A DNA stretch of 64,000 nt from Lysobacter sp. TY2-98. GTDB lineage: Bacteria > Pseudomonadota > Gammaproteobacteria > Xanthomonadales > Xanthomonadaceae. This document shows, in pieces, positions 54,836 to 63,494 of this stretch (position 1 is its first letter; the number at the start of each line of letters is the position of its first letter). The stretch lies in assembly GCF_003367355.1 (NCBI RefSeq), contig NZ_CP031413.1:1054001-1118000 (forward strand). Reading direction: 5' to 3'. The notes under the pieces were generated by a model. It saw only the letters and a list, made by a program, of their open reading frames with translations, was not told where the DNA came from and did not search any database. The position numbers and the translations under genes are program-made.

Positions 54836-57800
54836 ATGCGTCTTTCCACGATCAAGCTGTCGGGCTTCAAGTCCTTCGTCGACCCGACCACGCTCCATCT
54901 GTCCGGCAACATGACCGGCGTCGTCGGCCCCAACGGCTGCGGCAAGTCGAACATCATCGACGCCGTGCGCTGGGTCATGGGTGAAAGCTCGGCCAGCCGC
55001 CTGCGCGGCGACTCGCTCACCGACGTCATCTTCGCCGGCTCGTCCGCACGCAAGCCGGTGTCGCAGGCGATGGTCGAGCTGATCTTCGACAACAGCGACC
55101 ACACGATCACCGGCGAGTACGCGGCGTTCAACGAGATCTCCGTCAAGCGCGTGGTCTCGCGCGACGGCCAGAGCCAGTACTACCTCAACGGCACCAAGTG
55201 CCGGCGTCGCGACATCACCGATCTGTTCCTCGGCACCGGCCTCGGCGCACGCAGCTACTCGATCATCGAGCAGGGCATGATCAGCCAGGTCATCGAGGCG
55301 CGGCCCGAAGACCTGCGCATCTACCTCGAAGAAGCCGCCGGCATCTCCAAGTACAAGGAGCGCCGCAAGGAGACGGAAACGCGCATCCGCCACACGCGCG
55401 AGAACCTCGACCGCCTCAACGACCTGCGCGAGGAAGTCGGCAAGCAGCTGCAGCATCTTGCGCGGCAGGCGAAACAGGCGGAGCAGTACCAGGCGATCCA
55501 GGCGGAGCGGAAGATCCGCGACGCCGAATGGAAGGCGCTCGAGTTCCGTGCGCTCGACCGCAAGGTGCAGAGCCAGCGCGAGAAGTTGTCGCAGCAGGAA
55601 ACGCGCCTGCAGCAGCTGATCGCGGAGCAGCGCGAAGCCGAGCGCCTGCTCGAGGAAGGCCGCGTCAAGCGCGAAGAAGCCGCCGAGCACCTGTCGCGCG
55701 CGCAGGCGGAGAGTTACGAAGTGAGCGGCGCGCTCGCTCGCGTCGAACAGCAGATCCAGCACCAGCGCGAGATGTCGTCGCGCCTGCAGCGCGCGCGCGA
55801 CGAAGCACTCGCGCAGCTGTCGGAAATCGCAAACCATATCGGCAGTGACCAGGCGCGCCTCGATGCGTTGCGCAACGCGCTCGAAACCGACGAGCCGCGC
55901 CTGGAAGCCCTGCGCGATGAAGAAGTCGGCCGCAACGACGCCTTGCGTGATGCCGAGACCAAGCTGGCCGACCTGCAGCAGCGCTGGGACGCCCATGCAC
56001 GCTCGCAGTCGGAAGCCTCGCGCAGCGCGGATGTCGAACGCACGCGCATCGAAGGCCTCGATCGCATGGCGCTCGACGCCGAACGTCGTCGCGAAGCGCT
56101 GGCCGGGGAACGCGCCAGCCTCGACGTCGATGCGCTCGCGGAATCGGCCTCGGCGATCGTCGAACAGCTCGAAACGCAGAAGCTGTCGGTCGACACGCTG
56201 AGCGGCGAACTCGAAAGCCGCAAGGAAGCGCTGACCGCGTTGCAGGAGCGCCAGCGCGAAACACAGACGCAGCTTGCCGACGTGCGCAAGCAGGCGCAGG
56301 CGGCGCGCGGGCGACTGTCCGGTCTCGAAGCGCTGCAGGCGGCGGCGCTCGGCCAGGAGCAGGGCCGCGCGATGGACTGGCTGCGCGCGCATGGCTTGCA
56401 CGACGCCGATCGCGTCGGCGAAGCGCTGCGCGTGAACGACGGTTGGGAAACCGCGGTCGAGATCGCGCTGGGTCAGCTGATCGAAGGCGTGCTGGTCGAA
56501 CGTCCGGAAAGTCTCGCGAACGATCTCGGGGGTCTCGCCGAGGGTCGCCTCGCTCTGGTTGGCAACGATCGCGGTGGCGCGACCGTGCCGAACACATCGC
56601 TGGCGGCGCATGTCGAAGGCCCGACGGCGATCCGCACCATGCTCGCGCGCGTGCACGGCGCCGAGGATGTCGACGCCGGTCTGCGTCTGTTGCAGACGCT
56701 GCCCGCCGGCGATGTCGTCATCACCCGCAGCGGCGAACGCCTCGGCACCGGCTGGGTGCAGGTGGTGCGCGCAAGTTCGGCGACGCAGGGAGCGCTCACG
56801 CGCGAGCGCGAGATCCAGTCGCTGCGGACCGAAATCGAATCGCTGGTCGCGCGCGAGCGCGAGCTGGAAGCGCTGCTGGTCGAACTGCGCGACCAGCTGC
56901 TCGTCGCCGAGCAGCATCGCGAAGACGCCCAGCGCTCGCTGTACATGGCGCACCGCTCGGTCAGCGAGCTCAGCGGTCAGTTGCAGAGCCAGCAGGGCAA
57001 GGTCGACGCCGCGCGCGTGCGCACCGAGCGCATCGAAGCCGAACTGGCGCAGCTCACTGAAACGCTGGAGTCCGCACGCGAACAGTCGCGTTTGGCGCGC
57101 AGCAACCAGGAAGACGCGATTGTCCGCATGTCCGAGCTCGAGGACGTGCGCATCGAGCTCGAGAACGACCGCCGCCGCATCATTGAAACGCGCGACGCTG
57201 CCCGCAACGCCGCCCGCGAAGCGCGCGATGCCGCGCATGCATTGGCGCTGACCGTCGAATCGCAGCGCGCGCAGCTCGCCGGCCTGACCCAGGCGCTGGA
57301 TCGCATGAGTGGCCAGCGCGGCCAGCTCGACTCGCGCCTCGGCGAACTCGCCGAGCAGCTCGCCGACGGCGACGCGCCGGTGCGTGACCTCGAGGAGCAG
57401 CGCCAGGTCGCGCTCGAACAGCGCGTGCTCGCCGAGCAGAAGCTCACCGCCGCGCGCACGGCGGTGGACAGCATCGACCACGAGCTGCGCGGGCACGAGC
57501 TGATCCGCCAGCAGCGCGACGAGCAGTCGCTGCAGCAGCGCGAGGCCATCGGCCAGCGTCGCCTCGAACTTCAGGCGCTCGCGCTGAAGGCGGAACAGTT
57601 GTCGGAGGGCATCGTCGAAGCGGGCTTCTCGCTCGAGGAAGTCACGGCGACGCTCACCGACGACATGGAACCGCAGGCGTGGGAACGCACGGTCGCCGAG
57701 CTCGACCAGAAGCTGCGTCGACTCGAACCGGTCAACCTCGCGGCGATCGCCGAACACGCGGAGGCCGCGCAGCGCAAGGACTACCTCGATGCGCAGAACA

Positions 57801-58339
57801 CCGACCTCACCACCGCGCTGGAAACGCTGGAAGAGGCGATCCGCAAGATCGACCGCGAGACGCGCGGCCGTTTCAAGGACACCTTCGACCGCGTCAACTC
57901 GGGCATCCAGGAGCTGTATCCGCGCCTGTTCGGCGGCGGCCACGCCTATCTGGAACTCACCGGCGAAGACCTGCTCGACACCGGCGTCTCGATCATGGCG
58001 CGCCCGCCAGGCAAGCGCGTGTCGAACATCTCGCTGCTCTCCGGCGGTGAGAAGGCGATGACGGCGGTCGCGCTGGTATTCGCGATCTTCCGCCTGAATC
58101 CCGCGCCGTTCTGCCTGCTGGACGAGGTCGACGCGCCGCTCGACGAGGCGAACGTCGGCCGTTTCACGGCGATGGTCAACGAGATGAGCGAGCAGGTACA
58201 GTTCCTGTTCGTCACCCACAACAAGGTCACGATGGAAGCGGCGAAACAGCTCATGGGCGTCACCATGCGCGAGCCGGGCGTCAGCCGACTCGTGTCCGTC
58301 GACCTCGCCGAAGCCGCGCGCCTCGCCGGCGCCGCCTGA
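54836..58339 (+). CDS. smc: Chromosome segregation protein SMC
   Basis: Core ATPase of the Smc-ScpAB condensin. The 1167-residue protein has Walker A GPNGCGKSN (residues 31-39), the N-terminal Q-loop region, two long coiled-coil arms rich in Glu, Arg and Gln, a hinge near residues 510-650 (AALGQEQGRAMDWLRAHGLH through the VVITRSGERLGTGW region), the ABC signature LLSGGEKAMTAVALVFAIF and Walker B FCLLDEVDAPLDEAN. ATG 54836 begins MRLSTIKLSGFKSFVDPTTL, the normal start; the long upstream open frame is antisense to pgl. zipA follows 19 nt later. Confidence 0.97.
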   Translation: MRLSTIKLSGFKSFVDPTTLHLSGNMTGVVGPNGCGKSNIIDAVRWVMGESSASRLRGDSLTDVIFAGSSARKPVSQAMVELIFDNSDHTITGEYAAFNEISVKRVVSRDGQSQYYLNGTKCRRRDITDLFLGTGLGARSYSIIEQGMISQVIEARPEDLRIYLEEAAGISKYKERRKETETRIRHTRENLDRLNDLREEVGKQLQHLARQAKQAEQYQAIQAERKIRDAEWKALEFRALDRKVQSQREKLSQQETRLQQLIAEQREAERLLEEGRVKREEAAEHLSRAQAESYEVSGALARVEQQIQHQREMSSRLQRARDEALAQLSEIANHIGSDQARLDALRNALETDEPRLEALRDEEVGRNDALRDAETKLADLQQRWDAHARSQSEASRSADVERTRIEGLDRMALDAERRREALAGERASLDVDALAESASAIVEQLETQKLSVDTLSGELESRKEALTALQERQRETQTQLADVRKQAQAARGRLSGLEALQAAALGQEQGRAMDWLRAHGLHDADRVGEALRVNDGWETAVEIALGQLIEGVLVERPESLANDLGGLAEGRLALVGNDRGGATVPNTSLAAHVEGPTAIRTMLARVHGAEDVDAGLRLLQTLPAGDVVITRSGERLGTGWVQVVRASSATQGALTREREIQSLRTEIESLVARERELEALLVELRDQLLVAEQHREDAQRSLYMAHRSVSELSGQLQSQQGKVDAARVRTERIEAELAQLTETLESAREQSRLARSNQEDAIVRMSELEDVRIELENDRRRIIETRDAARNAAREARDAAHALALTVESQRAQLAGLTQALDRMSGQRGQLDSRLGELAEQLADGDAPVRDLEEQRQVALEQRVLAEQKLTAARTAVDSIDHELRGHELIRQQRDEQSLQQREAIGQRRLELQALALKAEQLSEGIVEAGFSLEEVTATLTDDMEPQAWERTVAELDQKLRRLEPVNLAAIAEHAEAAQRKDYLDAQNTDLTTALETLEEAIRKIDRETRGRFKDTFDRVNSGIQELYPRLFGGGHAYLELTGEDLLDTGVSIMARPPGKRVSNISLLSGGEKAMTAVALVFAIFRLNPAPFCLLDEVDAPLDEANVGRFTAMVNEMSEQVQFLFVTHNKVTMEAAKQLMGVTMREPGVSRLVSVDLAEAARLAGAA

Positions 58340-58358
58340 CCGACCACGGAGCACCTGC

Positions 58359-59087
58359 ATGTCCGACATGGCGATGCTGCGGATCTGGATTCTCGTTGCC
58401 GGCGTGGTGCTGGTTGCCGCGATCATCTTCTTCGGTCGACCGAAAAGGCCGGGGCAGGGGCGTCGCGTGCCGCGCGATGGCGATGGCCGTCGCATGGAGC
58501 CGACGCTGGGCGAGCAGCTGGCGGCCGAACTCGGTGCGGACGACGCGTCGGTCGAGCCGACGCAGGAATCGCTGGACCTCGAACCTCGCGCCGCCGCGTC
58601 GTCGAAGGATGATCTCGGCAAGCGCACGACGGACGAGTTCGACAAGATCGTGACGCTCTATCTGGCCGCACGCGCGGGTCAGCTGCTGAGCGGTTCGGAC
58701 ATCGTCGTCGCCGCCGAGCGCGCGGGTCTCGTGTTCGGCCACATGGGCGTGTTCCATCGCCTGGTCGAAGGCCATCCCGAGCGCGGCCCGGTCTTCAGCG
58801 TCGCCAACATCATGAAGCCCGGCAGCTTCGACATGGCGAACATCCAGGAACTGAAGACGCCCGCGATCGCGTTCTTCCTGACGCTGCCGGCGCCGGTCGC
58901 CGCGCTGGACGCGTGGGACACCATGCTGCCGACCGCGCAGCGCATGGCCGAACTGCTCGATGCGGTCGTGCTCGACGAGCAGCGCAATTCGATCGGCCGT
59001 CAGCGCATCGCGCAGATCCGCGACGACCTGCGCGCCTACGATCGCCAGCGCGAAGCGCCGCCGCTGACGCGCCCCTCGCGCTGGTAA
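58359..59087 (+). CDS. zipA: Cell division protein ZipA
   Basis: Inner-membrane anchor that tethers FtsZ to the septum. The 242-residue protein has an N-terminal helix (MLRIWILVAGVVLVAAIIFF), a short charged linker (about residues 28-95), and the C-terminal FtsZ-binding domain with VAAERAGLVFGHMGVFHRLV and ANIMKPGSFDMANI. GGAG precedes ATG 58359. The usual neighbour ligA does not follow here. The close smc-zipA arrangement agrees with xanthomonads. Confidence 0.93.
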   Translation: MSDMAMLRIWILVAGVVLVAAIIFFGRPKRPGQGRRVPRDGDGRRMEPTLGEQLAAELGADDASVEPTQESLDLEPRAAASSKDDLGKRTTDEFDKIVTLYLAARAGQLLSGSDIVVAAERAGLVFGHMGVFHRLVEGHPERGPVFSVANIMKPGSFDMANIQELKTPAIAFFLTLPAPVAALDAWDTMLPTAQRMAELLDAVVLDEQRNSIGRQRIAQIRDDLRAYDRQREAPPLTRPSRW

Positions 59088-59146
59088 TTGGCCACGACGC
59101 GCTCACGGGCGCGGGCTAGACTCGGCGCATCCACGAGGGATGCACG

Positions 59147-59344
59147 ATGGCGACTACGGGACTCTTCCGCTCGCGTCACGACCGAATGATCGCCGGCGTA
59201 ATCGGCGGCATCGCGCGCCACTACGGTTGGAATTCGACGCTGCTGCGCGTGATCTACGTGCTGGTCTCGGTGATGTCCGCGGCGTTCCCGGGCATCCTCG
59301 TCTATCTCATCGCCTGGCTGGTCATGCCCGAAGAGGGCAGCTGA
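59147..59344 (+). CDS. Small PspC-domain membrane protein
   Basis: A 65-residue protein consisting of a single PspC domain: a basic N-terminus (GLFRSRHDRMIAGVIGGIAR), then two hydrophobic stretches ending LIAWLVMPEEGS. PspC proteins sense envelope stress or partner with toxin-like systems; here no psp genes are adjacent. A TAGACT hexamer at 59117-59122 is a possible -10. The next gene starts eight bases after the stop. Confidence 0.85.
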   Translation: MATTGLFRSRHDRMIAGVIGGIARHYGWNSTLLRVIYVLVSVMSAAFPGILVYLIAWLVMPEEGS

Positions 59345-59351
59345 TCGTGCG

Positions 59352-59885
59352 ATGACGCGTCTGGTGAAGACCGCCGAGGGCGTGCGTGCGCCACATCGCG
59401 CCGCTGCGCCGACCAACGCGGTCGACCCTGCGCCACTCCCGGCCGCAGCGGTCGCGCTCGGCATGTTGTGGGCATTGCCGAACACGCTCGTGGGGCTGCT
59501 GTTGGGCGCGGTCGGCGTGGCCTTCGGCGCACGTCCGCGACTGCGTCGTCGCGATCTCGCCTGCGTGTTCCACCGCTGGCCGTGGGGGCCGGGCGGGGCG
59601 ATCACGATCGGCAACGTCATCCTGCACACCGGCGACGACCTCGACGTCGCCTGCGCCACCTACGCGCACGCGGCGGGCTGGGGCGCGGAGCCCGCGGTGT
59701 CGCTGGCGCTGCACGAGCGCGCCCACGTCTATCAGTACCTCGTGCTCGGTCCGCTGTTCCTCCCGGTCTATCTCGCCTGCGGCGGCATCGGGGTCCGCAA
59801 CCGCTTCGAGCGCGCCGCGGACCGCTTTGCGGCGACCGGACGGGGCTGGTGGCCGTGGCCCGCGCCGTCACGCCAGCCTCACTGA
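59352..59885 (+). CDS. Hypothetical membrane protein with HERAHVYQY motif
   Basis: No family recognised. The 177-residue product has a basic leader, a hydrophobic segment near residues 30-60 (AAVALGMLWALPNTLVGLLLGAVG region), and a second one near 130-145 (LGPLFLPVYLACGGIGV). Between them, the sequence LALHERAHVYQYLVLG contains HERAH-x-x-Q, which resembles the HExxH zinc-protease signature with the Glu displaced (H-E-R-A-H fits HExxH exactly). It may be a small membrane metalloprotease-like protein or an inactive relative. It is packed eight bases behind the PspC gene. Confidence 0.65.
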   Translation: MTRLVKTAEGVRAPHRAAAPTNAVDPAPLPAAAVALGMLWALPNTLVGLLLGAVGVAFGARPRLRRRDLACVFHRWPWGPGGAITIGNVILHTGDDLDVACATYAHAAGWGAEPAVSLALHERAHVYQYLVLGPLFLPVYLACGGIGVRNRFERAADRFAATGRGWWPWPAPSRQPH

Positions 59886-59975
59886 ATGCCGACGAGCGGT
59901 TGCGCGGTGGTAACGGCAGCCGCGTAAGTTCGATTGAAGGTGCTGCTGCGTCGCATTGCGCGACAGGGAGGCGGC

Positions 59976-60227
59976 GTGGAGTTCAAGGCCTATCGTCGAC
60001 CGGACGGCGCGTTCGTGCTCGTTCCCGACTGCCTCGTGGCTTCGCGCGACGCCCAGGGGCGGCACGGCCCGCTCACGCTGGTGGCGCGCTTCGATGTCGA
60101 CTGTCCGCTCGATGACCCGGTCTGGCATCGAGTGCTCGCCGACATCGATCGCCAGTCGTACGCCGTCGTGCGTCGTGACACCGGCGAGCAGCTCATTCGC
60201 CTCGCGACCGGTCATGCCATCGTCTGA
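59976..60227 (+). CDS. Hypothetical protein
   Basis: An 83-residue soluble protein of unknown function. GTG 59976 is chosen because AGGGAGG stands right in front of it; TTG 59934 and GTG 59940 in the same frame lack such a site. The product begins VEFKAYRRPDGAFVLVPDCL and is a mixed alpha/beta sequence with no signal peptide and no membrane segment. Confidence 0.55.
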   Translation: MEFKAYRRPDGAFVLVPDCLVASRDAQGRHGPLTLVARFDVDCPLDDPVWHRVLADIDRQSYAVVRRDTGEQLIRLATGHAIV

Positions 60228-60338
60228 GGCCTGCACCCTGCCTTGACCGGCGCGCCTTTACGGTCGGGCTGCCGCATGACGCGGCGCAGGCGCGAGACGG
60301 GCATGCGGACAGGCGACGACGGCGATACGCGCGACGGC

Positions 60339-60509
60339 ATGAAGTCGATCCGCATCATTCGCGCGTGCGGCACCGCGGCGACCCCTCGGCCCGCCGCGAG
60401 CCCCGAAGCGTTCGTCGAGCGCATCGTCGCCTTCGACCAGGCGCATGTCCCCGAGCAACTCGCCGCCGCCGGTCATATCGACGAGCAAGGCGGACCGCCG
60501 GCGCCGTAG
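60339..60509 (+). CDS. Possible short hypothetical ORF
   Basis: A 56-codon open frame starting MKSIRIIRACGTAATPRPAA. No Shine-Dalgarno and no recognisable family; the frame is open back to 60243. It occupies the 290-base gap before the ABC permease gene and could be spurious. Confidence 0.22.
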   Translation: MKSIRIIRACGTAATPRPAASPEAFVERIVAFDQAHVPEQLAAAGHIDEQGGPPAP

Positions 60510-60518
60510 CGCACCACG

Positions 60519-61610
60519 TCAGTCGAGCTGGCGCCGGAAGCGCAGGATCGCGACGCTCATCATCACAGCGGTGAAAGCCACGAGCGCGACGGCGTCGGGC
60601 CAGAGCTCGACGAGTGTCGCGCCGCGCAGCATCACGCCGCGAATCAGGCGCATGAAATGCGTCAGCGGCAACACTTCGGCGATCCACTGGACCACGCGCG
60701 GCATGCCCGAGAACGGGAACATGAAGCCCGACAGCAGGATCGATGGCAGGAAGACGAAGAACGTCATCTGCATCGCCTGGAACTGCGAACGCGCACGCGT
60801 CGAGATGAGCAGGCCGAGCGCGAGGTTCGCGAGGATCAGCAACATCGCGGCAACGTAGACGTCGAGCAGGCTGCCGCGTACCGGTACGCGGAACAACCAG
60901 ACGCCCAGCGCGAGCACGAACGTGGTCTGGATCAGGCCGATCGCCGCATAGGGCAGCACCTTGCCGACCATCAGCTCGCTGCGCGACAGCGGTGTCGCGA
61001 TCAGCAGCTCCATGTTGCCGCGCTCGCGTTCGCGCACGATGGCGACGCCGGTGAACAGCACCATCGTCATCGTCAGAATCACGCCCACGAGTCCGGGCAC
61101 GATGTTGACCGCCGAACGCCGCTCCGGGTTGTAGAACGCGACGACGCCGATCGGCATCTCGGTCGGCAACGTACTGCGTTGTGCCTCGTCCAGCGGCATC
61201 TGCGCGAGCTGCGCGGCGGCGGCCTGCACCGCGGTGTCGCTGCCGTCGACCAGCACCTGCACGGCTTCGCGATGTTCACTGCGGCGGCGCTCGAAATCGG
61301 GCGGGACGACGATGCCGACGTCGATGTCGCCGCGTCGCAGCAGTGTCATGAGTTCGTCGGGCGTCGACACGACACGCGTGGGTGCGACGACGCCGGTTGC
61401 GACCATGTCCATCACCAGCGTGCGTGCCGCCGAGGTATGCGACTGGTCGCAGACGCCCGTCGCCAGGCCGCGCAGGTTGAGGTTGATGGCGTAGCCGAAC
61501 AGCACCAGCTGCAGGATCGGAATGCCGGCGATCATCGCCAGCGTGATGCGGTCGCGCCGCAGTTGACGCAGTTCCTTGAGGACGATCGCGAAAAGGCGGC
61601 GCAGGTTCAT
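60519..61610 (-). CDS. ABC-2 type permease
   Basis: A 363-residue exporter membrane subunit of the YbhR/YhhJ type. One helix is at the N-terminus (LAMIAGIPILQLVLFGYAIN), a large periplasmic loop follows (residues 45-175), then five helices toward the C-terminus with ERERGNMELLIATPLSRSEL, the ABC-2 coupling region. It is the last gene of the cassette. The ATG overlaps the ATPase stop by four bases. Only one permease gene is present, where related systems often have two, so it may work as a homodimer. Confidence 0.92.
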   Translation of the reverse strand: MNLRRLFAIVLKELRQLRRDRITLAMIAGIPILQLVLFGYAINLNLRGLATGVCDQSHTSAARTLVMDMVATGVVAPTRVVSTPDELMTLLRRGDIDVGIVVPPDFERRRSEHREAVQVLVDGSDTAVQAAAAQLAQMPLDEAQRSTLPTEMPIGVVAFYNPERRSAVNIVPGLVGVILTMTMVLFTGVAIVRERERGNMELLIATPLSRSELMVGKVLPYAAIGLIQTTFVLALGVWLFRVPVRGSLLDVYVAAMLLILANLALGLLISTRARSQFQAMQMTFFVFLPSILLSGFMFPFSGMPRVVQWIAEVLPLTHFMRLIRGVMLRGATLVELWPDAVALVAFTAVMMSVAILRFRRQLD

Positions 61611-62554
61611 GCGGGCGCCCGGTCGCGCTTGCGGTCGCGAGTCGCGGCGACGAACACGTCTTCGAGATTCGGCGCAACGGGTTGCACGCGGCCGTCGATG
61701 CCTGCCTCGCGTAGTGCGCTGTCGAGACTCGACGCATCCCCCGGCGTACGCGTCAACACGCGCAGCACGTGGCCGATCTGCGCGGCGCTGAGCACGCCGG
61801 CGCGCCCGTCGAGCGCGCTTCGCACCGTGCGGGTGTCGTCCGCTTCGACCACGAACGTGCGGCCGTCGAGCTTGGCGGCGAGGTCTTCGGGCGTGCCGTC
61901 GGCCACGAGCGCACCATGGTCGAGAATGGCGAGGCGGTGGCAGCGCTCGGCCTCGTCCATGTAGTGCGTCGAGACGAGCAGCGTGGTGCCGCGGTCGGCG
62001 AGGTCGAACAACGCGTCCCAGAAGTCGCGGCGCGATTCTGGATCCACGGCGCTCGTCGGTTCGTCGAGGAACAGCAGCTCCGGCTCGTGCACGACGGCGG
62101 CGGCCAGTGCGAGGCGTTGCTTCTGTCCACCGCTGAGCGTGCCTGCGAGCTGGCGTTCGCGGTCAGCGAGGCGGTAGCGATGCAGCAGATCATCGACACG
62201 CGATGCTGCGCGATCCCGCGCAAGCCCCTGGATCGCAGCCATGAATTCGAGGTTCTCGCGGATCGACAGGTCCTCGAACAGCGAGAAGCGCTGCGTCATG
62301 TAGCCGATGCGCTTGCGCAGTGCGTCGGCTTCGGCCGGAATCTTCAGCCCCAGCACGTCGATGTCGCCCGACGTGGGCGTCAGCAGGCCGCAGAGCATGC
62401 GGATGGTCGTCGATTTGCCGGAGCCGTTCGGCCCTAGAAAGCCGTAGACGCGGCCACGCGGCACGTCGAGGTCAACATGGTCCACGGCGACGAGGTCGCC
62501 GAAGCAGCGCGTAAGGCCACGCGTGCGGATCGCGACGGCGCTGTCGTCATTCAT
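61607..62554 (-). CDS. ABC transporter ATP-binding protein
   Basis: A 315-residue ATPase. Walker A is GFLGPNGSGKSTTIRMLCG, the signature LSGGQKQRLALAAAVV, Walker B LLFLDEPTSAVDPESRRDF and the switch His is in VSTHYMDEAERC. The C-terminal 80 residues form the extra domain found in drug-export ATPases of the YbhF/DrrA group. It overlaps the adaptor gene by eight bases and the permease by four, giving a tightly coupled cassette. Confidence 0.95.
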   Translation of the reverse strand: MNDDSAVAIRTRGLTRCFGDLVAVDHVDLDVPRGRVYGFLGPNGSGKSTTIRMLCGLLTPTSGDIDVLGLKIPAEADALRKRIGYMTQRFSLFEDLSIRENLEFMAAIQGLARDRAASRVDDLLHRYRLADRERQLAGTLSGGQKQRLALAAAVVHEPELLFLDEPTSAVDPESRRDFWDALFDLADRGTTLLVSTHYMDEAERCHRLAILDHGALVADGTPEDLAAKLDGRTFVVEADDTRTVRSALDGRAGVLSAAQIGHVLRVLTRTPGDASSLDSALREAGIDGRVQPVAPNLEDVFVAATRDRKRDRAPA

Positions 62555-63494
62555 CGACGCGCACGCGCACCGGAAGGCCCGCGGCGAGACCGGTCGCGGG
62601 TTTCGTGTCCAGCGTCACCTCGGCGAGCCAGCTCAGGCGTGCGGCGTCGTCGCCGACCAGTGCGTAGTAGGGCGTGAACACGGGTTCGTTGCGGATCATG
62701 CGCACGCGGCCGGAAATCGGCGGCCTGCCTTCGACATAGGCGGTGACGCGCGTGCCGACGCTCATATGGTTGCGCAGGTGCGCGGGCACATAGATGCGCG
62801 CGTAGGGCGCGTCGCCCGTGAGCAGCACCGCCGTGGTCGCACCCGCAGCGGGCTGGTCCCCGAGCTTGAAGGGCAGGCTGTCGACGATGCCGGCGCGCGG
62901 CGCAGTGACGTCCAGGCGTTGCAGGGTGACGCGTTGCCCGGCGACCTGCGCGTTGGCCGCAGCGACCGCCGCTTCGCCCTGTGCGATCTGCTCGATGCGC
63001 GTGCCGTGCAACAGCTCGTCGAGCGCGGCGCGCGCGGCGTCGGCGGCGCCCATCGCCGAATCGCGTGCGGCCACGGCTTGGTCGTAGTCGGCGGGCGTAA
63101 TGAAGTGACGGCGCAACAGCGGGCCGAGGCGCGCGACGTAGGCGGTGGCGTCACGCACCTGCGCTTCGGCGGTCGCGAGCCGGGATCGCGCCTGGTCGAT
63201 CTGCTCGCGGCGCGGCCCGGTCTCGAGCTCCGACAATGCGGCACGCTGGCGTTCGGTGTCCGCCACCGATGCTTCGACCTGCGCGCGACTGCGCTGCGCG
63301 TCGAACCGCAGCAGCACCTGGCCGGCGGTGACGTGCTGACCTTCGCGCACGTTGATCGCGATGATGGGCTCGGACAGCGGGGCGGGCAGGGTGACGCGGT
63401 CGTACTCGAGCGTCCCGAGTGCGATGTCGTTGTCGTGCGAGCAGCCCGCCGACGCGAGGGCGGCCACACAGGCGAGACGGACGAGCGTCTTCAT
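62547..63494 (-). CDS. HlyD-family periplasmic adaptor, lipoprotein type
   Basis: A 315-residue membrane-fusion protein of the YhiI/YbhG type. It carries a lipoprotein signal with lipobox ASAGC (Cys18, Ser at +2) rather than a plain membrane anchor. The lipoyl half-motif VREGQHVTAGQVLLRFDAQR is followed by a long helical hairpin (about residues 60-170) and a beta-barrel part with DVTAPRAGIVDSLPFKLGDQP. It would link the ABC permease to an outer-membrane channel encoded elsewhere. It overlaps both neighbours by four to eight bases. Confidence 0.92.
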   Translation of the reverse strand: MKTLVRLACVAALASAGCSHDNDIALGTLEYDRVTLPAPLSEPIIAINVREGQHVTAGQVLLRFDAQRSRAQVEASVADTERQRAALSELETGPRREQIDQARSRLATAEAQVRDATAYVARLGPLLRRHFITPADYDQAVAARDSAMGAADAARAALDELLHGTRIEQIAQGEAAVAAANAQVAGQRVTLQRLDVTAPRAGIVDSLPFKLGDQPAAGATTAVLLTGDAPYARIYVPAHLRNHMSVGTRVTAYVEGRPPISGRVRMIRNEPVFTPYYALVGDDAARLSWLAEVTLDTKPATGLAAGLPVRVRVDE

